This document shows positions 14,933 through 20,813 of a stretch of 20,813 bases of DNA, in pieces. Origin of the DNA: Candidatus Electronema nielsenii (GTDB lineage: Bacteria > Desulfobacterota > Desulfobulbia > Desulfobulbales > Desulfobulbaceae); assembly GCA_026122915.1 (NCBI GenBank), contig JAGIXO010000019.1, positions 1 to 20,813 on the forward strand, written 5' to 3'. Positions within the stretch are counted from its first letter, which is position 1. The number at the start of each line of letters is the position of its first letter. Position numbers and translations under genes: made by a program. The notes under the pieces were generated by a model, which searched no databases, had not been told where the DNA came from, and saw only the letters and a list, made by a program, of their open reading frames with translations.

Positions 14933-16375
14933 TCAGACAAAATCGATGCTCACTGGGCAGTGGTCGGAGCCGTGGATATCATCATGGATCTCGGCGGCCC
15001 GGACTCGGTTTCGGCTGCGTTCGTTCACGAGAAAATAATCGATCCGCCAGCCCACATTGCGCTGCCGAGCGACGGTGCGGTAACTCCACCAGCTGTAGCG
15101 TTCCGGCTCGGCATGAAAGAGGCGGAAGGTATCGAGATAGCCTGCTTGGACTAACTCATCCATCCAAGCCCGCTCTTCAGGAGAAAAGCCGGGATTTTGC
15201 ACATTTGCTTTGGGGTTAGCAAGGTCGATTTCCTTGTGCGCCACGTTCAGATCGCCGCACAGCAGCACTGACTTTTCCACTGCCAGCTGGTTCAAATGAT
15301 CCAGCATCGCTTGGTTGAATGCCTGCTTAAAGGCCAAGCGCTTCAGGCCGTCTTGGGTATTAGGAAAGTAGGCAGCGACTAAGTAAAAATCAGCAAATTC
15401 AAGGGTAAGCACCCGGCCTTCACAGTCGAATTCCTCGCGGCCCAAGCCGTAACGCACCCGCAGCGGCTCTTTGCGGCTGAATACTGCTACTCCAGAGTAG
15501 CCCTTTTTCTTAGCCGGATGCCACCAGACCTGATAGCCGGGGATGCTCCGGGCGGCTTCGGGCAGTTGCTCTGGCAGGGCTTTGATCTCCTGCAAAGCAA
15601 TGATGTCGGCGTTCAGCTTGCTCATGCTATCAAGAAAGTCTTTGTCCATCACCGCTCGCAACCCATTGACATTCCAAGAGACCAAGCGCAGGACTGGGCA
15701 TGAAAGCTGCTCCTTGCCTGCTGTCTTGCGCGGCTGCACACCGAGCTGCGGGCAGTAGGCGGCAATCACGCAGCGGTCGCAGTGCGGAGCGCGAGGTTTA
15801 CAAGTGCCTTGGCCGAACGCCACCAGCAAGGAGTTAATGCGGAGCCAGTGCTGTTGCGGCAGCTTGGCCCGCAGAGCAGTCTCGGTCTCTGCGGGACTGC
15901 GGGTCTGCACATAGCCCCAGATGTTCATGATCCGATGTACGTGGGTGTCAACGCAGATAGCAGGCTTGCTGAACGCCACCGTCATGACTAAGTTGGCGGT
16001 TTTGCGACCTACGCCCGGCAGCCGGAGCAGTTCCTCGATGGTCTCTGGCACCTGACCAGCAAAGTCACGGCGAAGAACTTCAGGCAATGCGGCAAGGTAG
16101 CGTGCTTTACTGCGAAAGAAGCCCACGGGATAGATCAGCTCTTCCAATTCCGCAACTGAAAGTTGGGCAAGAGCCTCAGCGTTTTCGGCCTGAGCAAAGA
16201 GCCGCCGAGCTGCCCCCGCCGTGACTTCGTCTTTGGTGCGAGCGGAAAGAATAGTCGCGGTCAGGACTTTAAAGGGGTCGTTCGTCTGGGCGGCAATCAA
16301 GTCAACCACCGGCACTTGGTATCCAGCAACCTCCTTGTCCAGCAAGGCAACAACAGTGTCGATGGGAAAGATCAT
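14933..16375 (-). CDS. Endonuclease III-exonuclease III fusion (bifunctional base-excision repair enzyme)
   Basis: A single 480-residue frame joins two repair enzymes that are normally separate. Residues 1-212 are endonuclease III: the helix-hairpin-helix LPGVGRK holds catalytic K125, VDTHVHR holds D143, and a 4Fe-4S loop uses C192, C199, C202 and C208 with the family's 6-2-5 spacing. A linker of about 16 polar residues follows. Residues 229-480 are exonuclease III (AP endonuclease): SWNVNGLR with N235, LQEIK with E263, GDLNVAH with D375 and N377, WRIDY with D446, and SDHCPV with D471/H472. Every catalytic residue of both enzymes is present, so both activities are expected. The first removes oxidised pyrimidines and nicks the site; the second trims the blocked 3' end. 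The start at 16375 is 20 bases after the upstream stop with no strong ribosome site, suggesting co-transcription. Domain calls are very secure. Confidence 0.95.
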   Translation of the reverse strand: MIFPIDTVVALLDKEVAGYQVPVVDLIAAQTNDPFKVLTATILSARTKDEVTAGAARRLFAQAENAEALAQLSVAELEELIYPVGFFRSKARYLAALPEVLRRDFAGQVPETIEELLRLPGVGRKTANLVMTVAFSKPAICVDTHVHRIMNIWGYVQTRSPAETETALRAKLPQQHWLRINSLLVAFGQGTCKPRAPHCDRCVIAAYCPQLGVQPRKTAGKEQLSCPVLRLVSWNVNGLRAVMDKDFLDSMSKLNADIIALQEIKALPEQLPEAARSIPGYQVWWHPAKKKGYSGVAVFSRKEPLRVRYGLGREEFDCEGRVLTLEFADFYLVAAYFPNTQDGLKRLAFKQAFNQAMLDHLNQLAVEKSVLLCGDLNVAHKEIDLANPKANVQNPGFSPEERAWMDELVQAGYLDTFRLFHAEPERYSWWSYRTVARQRNVGWRIDYFLVNERSRNRVRAAEIHDDIHGSDHCPVSIDFV

Positions 16376-16395
16376 GGTTTGCGCTTATCAAACAC

Positions 16396-18888
16396 TCAAA
16401 TGGAAACTGTGTTAGATCGTCCAAGTAAGAGTCGCAATCCGTATTGCCCGCAAAGCAGCAGTCCGAAACCAGCAATCACCAAGAAAAATAACTCAGATAA
16501 ACCGATATGAAGTGCTATCCATGCGACAGCGATCACCGGTAAAAGTAGCATTCTCACGGTAAAACGCAAGGTATTATGCTGGCTGATGACATCAGCAATC
16601 GATGGAGAATGCTGATAATAAAAATCTATTAAAGAACGGCTGACTGCGTTACCGGACATGAATTGATCTCGGAAATCGCGAAGTATCTGTACCGCAGGAT
16701 CGAAGACCGAACCAAAAGCGGCGGTGGCGACAAAGCAAGAATCAGCTGTTCTGAAGCTCACTTGGTTGCCATAATAGGTTGTGCCGCCGCTGACTGCATA
16801 GGCGCGTGCATAAAAGAAGGTGCCGGGCCTCAGGCTTTTCAGTTTGCTGCTGAATGCGCCATTGCCGCTGCCTGCGCTCGTGTTTCCTTCTTCGAGAAAT
16901 TTGGTTTCGCTGGTAGTAGCTGTTGCATCAGCTGTGGTACTATCTGCGGCGATGGCTGTACCTATGAAGAAATTGCCGACATTCTTCAGTGCATTATTTA
17001 CCATTTTCTCAGAGGCTACAAATATCTGCTGAGAATTAGCAGGTAGTGTGTAATCAGCTGTACCAATGGTGACAGTAAAAGAGATAATACCGTCTGTTGT
17101 ATTCACCGCACCGCTGGCTGTATTCTTGCAGCGGACGTGATATTTTTTTTCTCCATTTTGCAAACCAGTGACAAGCTGCGAATGAGTCTTTTCGCCGGTG
17201 CTTGAGAATGTCGCCTCCATCTGATCATACGCAGTTCCGACTTTGGTGTCATATTTGCAGGTCGCATTCACATCTGTTGACAGGCTTAAGGTGGCCGAGG
17301 CCGTGCTGATACTGCCGTTGCTGGGGGACAGATTTGACATCACGGGCGCATTGTTGCTTGTGTTACTGTTTGATGAAGATGATGACGAGCTGCTTGCTGA
17401 AGATGTCAGCACGGGATTAGGCATCGTACCAAAGACAAGGCCCCGTTGGGTGACATTGCTCAGGCCGTTAAGCACCTCAGCCGGAATAATAACCGTGGTT
17501 CTGGTCAATTCATACGGCGTACCAGTTAGGATATACTGATTGCCTGTATTCACATCACTCAACGTGTTGATACCTACTACATTGTTGGCAGTAGTGCTGC
17601 TGTTTGCTGCTATTGCCGTCGTGTATTTGCTCACTGCTGCTGCACTGGAACCCGCCGCTGCCTCGCTCTCGCCCACTGCTACTACGCTGTTCTCAGAAAC
17701 TGCGGCCAGCGCGGTTGAAGTGTCTTTGCCGCCGCTGAAACCAGTGGTCACGACAGCGGAAGTAGTAAATTGCGCGGAATTTTCCTGCGCCGCACCCGTA
17801 TCTTTGCTGTAGGTGATGAGAAGAAACTCGCGCTGCTGATCAACAGTTTTGAACCCAGCAGCTACAATTGTTTCATCCGTAACAACAACATCATACAGCA
17901 CATCATCTTGAGTTCCGACGGCAGTGACTAATACGCCTAAGTCGCTGTCCGGGCGGCCTTCAGCAGTGAAGCGGAACAGAGCCGCGTCGCGTGTGTTTTC
18001 CTTGCCGACTGAACCAGCCACCAAGATACCGCCATCCTTGTTGACAAACATGCCATAGCCTTCGCTGAACACGCTGCTGTCCGTGGGTATGGCAATGCCG
18101 TTATTGCCGAATTCTTTATCTAATTGCCCAGCGGCATCAAAGCCCAGCACCATCAGTCCGCGCCGCTGCCCGTCACTGTAGGAGCCGGACACAAGAATGC
18201 GCCCGCTCTCGGTCAGGGCCACGCTTTCCGCTTGGGCATCCACACCCACCACGCTGAGAGAGAAGCCTTCTTTGGCAAAAGATAGGTCGGGTGTGCCGTT
18301 GGCCAAATACCGCCCCAGCACCACCACCCTGCCGTTTACCCCTTGGGCGACACCGGCGATAACAATGCTGCCGTCTTCTTGCACAATCACGTCGGTGATT
18401 TCGTCATGACTGCTACCCACTGCTGTGACCGCCATACCTTCCGTGCCGAAACTGTGGTCTAAGGTGCCGTCGCTGTTGTAGCGCACCAAAGCGAAATCGC
18501 GATTTTTGTCGCTGCTGCTATAGCCTGCGGCAAGGATTTTGCCGTCTGGCTGAAGGGCAAGAGTCAAGGCTTCATCATCAAAGGGGCCAACAGCCGTGGT
18601 GACAGTGCCGTCAGAGTTGAACGCAGAATCAATAGAGCCGTCCGGCAAAAGGCGAAAAAGCATGAAATCTTTGTCCGCTGTTGTGCTGGATGATGAACCC
18701 GCAGCAACAATCTTGCCGTCTGGCTGGACAACGACCGCGTTGGCACGGCTTCCGTACATGCCCAGCTCTACCGCCACCCGACCATCTTGGCCGAAATTGA
18801 CATCAAGAGCGGCGGCGGATGCCTCGGAACAAAGGGCGGCGAGCAGGGTAAAACAAAGGGCAATCAAGCGGATGGGAGGGGTATTCAT
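16396..18888 (-). CDS. Delta-60 repeat beta-propeller surface protein with CFI-box-CTERM tail
   Basis: An 830-residue exported protein. ATG at 18888 gives a signal peptide (MNTPPIRLIALCFTLLAAL, cleavage near SASA); a TTG three codons upstream abuts AGGAT too closely. Residues about 28-430 hold about seven delta-60 repeats of 50-55 residues, of the form LD.NFG.DG followed by A..V.VQPDGKIVAAG, expected to close into a beta-propeller. A poly-Ser/Asn linker follows (near 500), then Fn3-like segments ending in PGTFFYARAYAVSGGTTYYGNQVSF. Residues 717-830 are a CFI-box C-terminus: SCFVATAAFGS, DFRDQF, YYQHSPSIAD and two hydrophobic segments. This tail marks a putative processing or sorting signal that leaves the propeller outside the inner membrane. 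The gene is co-oriented with nth-xth 20 bases downstream. The ligand is unknown. Confidence 0.87.
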   Translation of the reverse strand: MNTPPIRLIALCFTLLAALCSEASAAALDVNFGQDGRVAVELGMYGSRANAVVVQPDGKIVAAGSSSSTTADKDFMLFRLLPDGSIDSAFNSDGTVTTAVGPFDDEALTLALQPDGKILAAGYSSSDKNRDFALVRYNSDGTLDHSFGTEGMAVTAVGSSHDEITDVIVQEDGSIVIAGVAQGVNGRVVVLGRYLANGTPDLSFAKEGFSLSVVGVDAQAESVALTESGRILVSGSYSDGQRRGLMVLGFDAAGQLDKEFGNNGIAIPTDSSVFSEGYGMFVNKDGGILVAGSVGKENTRDAALFRFTAEGRPDSDLGVLVTAVGTQDDVLYDVVVTDETIVAAGFKTVDQQREFLLITYSKDTGAAQENSAQFTTSAVVTTGFSGGKDTSTALAAVSENSVVAVGESEAAAGSSAAAVSKYTTAIAANSSTTANNVVGINTLSDVNTGNQYILTGTPYELTRTTVIIPAEVLNGLSNVTQRGLVFGTMPNPVLTSSASSSSSSSSNSNTSNNAPVMSNLSPSNGSISTASATLSLSTDVNATCKYDTKVGTAYDQMEATFSSTGEKTHSQLVTGLQNGEKKYHVRCKNTASGAVNTTDGIISFTVTIGTADYTLPANSQQIFVASEKMVNNALKNVGNFFIGTAIAADSTTADATATTSETKFLEEGNTSAGSGNGAFSSKLKSLRPGTFFYARAYAVSGGTTYYGNQVSFRTADSCFVATAAFGSVFDPAVQILRDFRDQFMSGNAVSRSLIDFYYQHSPSIADVISQHNTLRFTVRMLLLPVIAVAWIALHIGLSELFFLVIAGFGLLLCGQYGLRLLLGRSNTVSI

Positions 18889-18982
18889 AATCAGCAAATC
18901 CTGAAGGTGAAGAATGGAGGAAATTTTGTCATTTTACCATAGCTGATTCAGCAGGAAATGACAAGTCCTTGTTGCGGCAGCT

Positions 18983-20008
18983 TTATTTGCCAAAACTACA
19001 AACTGGGTACTGGCAGAATTTACAATTTCGGCAAAGGCCGCCGTGGCCCATTGCAGCGAAGTCTTCCCGACTGAGGCGTTCTCCGGCAAGAATGCGCGGC
19101 AGTACCAAATCAAAGACGGTAATTTTATGGAACATGCCGCAGGCAGGCAAACCGACCACCGACACCGTGCCGATTCTGCCGACCAAAAACATAGCACCAG
19201 GCAGCACGGGGGTGCCGTAAACGATGCCCTCAGCCCCAGCGTCGCGAATACCGGCGCGGGTGACATCATCAGGATCGACCGACATGCCGCCGGAGGTGAT
19301 GACTATTTTCGCCCCAGCAGCTATACATTGTTGAATTTGCTCGGCAATCAAACCAGCATCATCTGGCGCGAAACCCACTCGCACCACCTCTGAGCCGAGA
19401 GCTGTAAGTTTGCCGCGCAGCACGGCCTCGAATTTATCTTCAATTCTGCCGTGAAAAACCTCGCTGCCAGTAATGACTATCCCGGCCTTGACCGTAGGCA
19501 AGGACAGCACGCGGACGATCTTTTTGCCTGCGTTGGCAATTTCGACCGCCTGCGCAATCAAGCTCCGTTCGCCAACCAAGGGAATCAGGCGAACAGCCGC
19601 CACTTGCTCGCCTTTTTTCACCGGCGTGTTGTCATGCAAGGTGGAACACATCACTTCGCCGAGCAAATTGAAGCGAAACAAAGCCTCTTTATCAATTTTT
19701 AGCAGGCCGTCATGGGCAGCAAGAATGCTCACCTTGCCTTCATGTACGTCATCAGAGTATTCCACGCCGCTGCCAGCCAAAGCAGCAGCCATCAATAGTG
19801 CTGCCTCGTTTTCATGAATTTCCTCAGCTGCAAGCTCAAGGACGTAAATATGCTCCTTTCCTAATCTGCGCAGGCGGTCAATATCTTCCAAACGGACAAT
19901 ATCTCCTTTTTTAAAAGCTCGTCCTTTGAATTTGTCTTGAACAATTTCGGTGATGTCATGAGGCAGAACCATGCCCACGGCTTGATCAACAGGGATACAT
20001 TTTTTCAT
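18983..20008 (-). CDS. Molybdopterin-binding protein (MoeA/MogA-like domain) with four-Cys tail
   Basis: 341 residues. The N-terminal third resembles the MoeA-type domain (VGMVLPHDITEI, RAFKKGDIV). The central and C-terminal part is a molybdopterin-binding MoCF fold with TGSEV at 180-184 and TSGGMSVDPDD at 238-248. The tail ends GHGGLCRNCKFCQYPVC-SFGK, in which C326, C329, C332 and C337 form a C-x2-C-x2-C-x4-C cluster that could hold Fe-S or zinc. Relatives with this tail occur in anaerobic Desulfobacterota; a role in cofactor insertion or delivery is suggested but not shown. A GGAA site and ATG 20008 define the start. Another molybdoenzyme gene lies at the opposite end of the window, so a link to Moco supply is plausible. 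The delta-60 gene follows downstream on the same strand. Confidence 0.85.
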   Translation of the reverse strand: MKKCIPVDQAVGMVLPHDITEIVQDKFKGRAFKKGDIVRLEDIDRLRRLGKEHIYVLELAAEEIHENEAALLMAAALAGSGVEYSDDVHEGKVSILAAHDGLLKIDKEALFRFNLLGEVMCSTLHDNTPVKKGEQVAAVRLIPLVGERSLIAQAVEIANAGKKIVRVLSLPTVKAGIVITGSEVFHGRIEDKFEAVLRGKLTALGSEVVRVGFAPDDAGLIAEQIQQCIAAGAKIVITSGGMSVDPDDVTRAGIRDAGAEGIVYGTPVLPGAMFLVGRIGTVSVVGLPACGMFHKITVFDLVLPRILAGERLSREDFAAMGHGGLCRNCKFCQYPVCSFGK

Positions 20009-20034
20009 TTTTTCCGGTTCCGGTGGTTGTTTTG

Positions 20035-20063
20035 CTGGCAGCGGGCCGCGTTTCTGGTACTAT
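20035..20063 (+). promoter_or_regulatory. Extended -10 promoter for the Trm112-like gene
   Basis: CTGGCA (20035-20040) and TACTAT (20058-20063) are 17 bases apart, with TGG directly before the -10. Transcription would begin near 20070, about 75 bases before the ATG, in the divergent gap from the molybdopterin-binding protein gene. Confidence 0.45.
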
Positions 20064-20143
20064 AGCCGGTTGCGACACGGCTTGCAGGACAATTTTTCCG
20101 CAGGCAGTTTTTTCCTTTGGTAAAATTTGACTCAGAAAAGACC

Positions 20144-20320
20144 ATGATTAGTCAGAAACTCCTTGAAATTATTGCCTGTCCCAAGTGCAAGGGGCAGGTA
20201 CAGCTCTCTGAAACCCAAGACGGCCTCATCTGCACCGTTTGCCAGCTTGTTTATGAAATTCGGGATGATATCCCGATTATGCTGATTGATGAGGCCAAGC
20301 CACTGATACAAGCAGCATGA
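20144..20320 (+). CDS. Trm112/YcaR-family zinc-ribbon protein
   Basis: 58 residues from ATG 20144; a TTG at 20117 in the same frame would only add a polar leader and lies inside the untranslated region. It begins MISQKLLEIIACPKCKG and has C12-x2-C15 and C30-x2-C33, then IRDDIPIMLIDEA, the standard Trm112-like pattern. In eukaryotes Trm112 activates methyltransferases; bacterial members are tiny stand-alone zinc proteins whose partners are poorly known, often near lipid A or cell-envelope genes. The length is normal for the family. Confidence 0.88.
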   Translation: MISQKLLEIIACPKCKGQVQLSETQDGLICTVCQLVYEIRDDIPIMLIDEAKPLIQAA

Positions 20321-20649
20321 GAAGGTTAGAAGTTACGTGGGATAAAAATATAACAAATTGATTTTATTCATGAGTTTCTTTTTATAAAAAAGACAACTTG
20401 CTTGAATTATTCATTTTGTAATATTGAGCTGCGTAACTCCTATTAATTTTTCGCAAGTCCCATGTTTGAAAATTTGATATAATCAATCTGGTTTTGTTAT
20501 GAATCGGTTTTCTTTTTTGCCTTGCCAGACTGCTGAAGAAATTATATTCTAATGAAGAAAAGCTGTTCTCTTATTGTGCTTATTTTTCGTGAATACTCGA
20601 AATAAACGAGGCATGAGAGAAAAAATTAACAGAAAAGGAGAGTTGGAAC
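20321..20649. other. AT-rich intergenic region with candidate -10 and leader hairpin
   Basis: No gene is seen in these 329 bases. A perfect 13-base palindrome TTGATATAATCAA (20474-20486) contains the consensus -10 TATAAT (20478-20483), but no convincing -35 sits upstream. An AT-only hairpin lies at 20373-20398. Just before the ribosome site of the next gene, CTCTTATT...CATGAGAG (20568-20619) can fold into a long imperfect stem with TTTCG/CGAAA near its tip. No T-run terminator is evident after the Trm112-like gene. Confidence 0.4.
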
Positions 20650-20813
20650 ATGAAAGTGAAGATGCTGCTGCAAACTGCTGCGCTACTGCTTCTGTCAGCA
20701 GGGCTTGCCCAAGCCGGAGGTACTAAGTTCGGCAAAAAACATTTGACTTGCGATGATTGTTCAGCAGAGTGCCTGAAAAATCCCTATGCTAAAGGCTGCC
20801 CAGATATCTGTAA
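20650..20813 (+). CDS. Secreted small Cys-rich protein, N-terminal part
   Basis: 54 full codons from ATG 20650, after AAGGAG 9 bases upstream, then cut by the window edge. Residues 1-22 are a signal peptide (KVKMLLQTAALLLLSAGL, likely cleavage after AQA). The mature part begins GGTKFGKKH and carries cysteines at 34, 37, 41, 50 and 54 with C-x2-C-x3-C-x8-C-x3-C spacing. There is no CxxCH, so it is not a c-type cytochrome over the visible stretch. Periplasmic disulfide or metal binding is likely. The family is not recognised from this fragment. Confidence 0.75.
   Translation, partial: MKVKMLLQTAALLLLSAGLAQAGGTKFGKKHLTCDDCSAECLKNPYAKGCPDIC

Noticed and set aside
20474..20486. FNR box at TTGATATAATCAA
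   Set aside because: The arms match, but the centre has three bases, not the four an FNR dimer needs; kept only as a palindrome around a -10 element.

Overview
The window looks like chromosomal DNA of an anaerobic or microaerophilic Gram-negative bacterium with a sulfur-type energy metabolism. Outer-membrane porins with signal peptides and a terminal Phe, an OmpA-domain protein, a molybdoenzyme of the thiosulfate/polysulfide reductase class, a TauE/SafE exporter, a two-CW cysteine protein and a CFI-box-CTERM protein together suggest Desulfobacterota, perhaps Desulfobulbales (cable-bacterium relatives are possible). That placement is inference from gene content; there is no rRNA or other marker here.

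Layout. (1) Bases 1-2684, minus: a molybdopterin oxidoreductase fused behind its own TorD-type chaperone, cut by the window edge at its C-terminus. It is divergent from (2) a large TauE/SafE permease at 2895-4100. (3) Bases 4368-10155, plus: porin 1, a PstS-like protein fused to an OmpA domain, a small Cys protein, a two-CW protein, porin 2 and a PhoB/OmpR-type response regulator. I read this as a phosphate (or other oxyanion) uptake and sensing neighbourhood. A TTAACA-type direct repeat and a strongly structured leader precede porin 2. No histidine kinase is present. (4) Bases 10143-13961, minus: an AT-rich, tightly overlapping five-gene cassette (WbqC-like, GT2 glycosyltransferase, methyltransferase, NeuD-like acyltransferase, five-bladed-propeller glycosidase-like protein), probably an acquired surface-glycan island. 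(5) Bases 14117-16375: an SDR-fold protein whose catalytic tetrad is eroded, convergent with a single gene encoding endonuclease III fused to exonuclease III. (6) Bases 16396-20813: a delta-60 beta-propeller protein with a CFI-box C-terminus, a molybdopterin-binding protein with a four-Cys tail, a Trm112-like zinc ribbon, and the start of a secreted Cys-rich protein.

How the parts may work together: the molybdoenzyme, the exporter and the molybdopterin-binding protein fit a sulfur-oxyanion/Moco theme. The porins, PstS-OmpA and response regulator fit oxyanion capture at the cell envelope. The strongest novelty candidates are the two domain fusions (Nth-Xth in base-excision repair; TorD-molybdoenzyme) and the structured leader upstream of porin 2. 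No tRNA, rRNA, CRISPR array, transposase or integrase was found.
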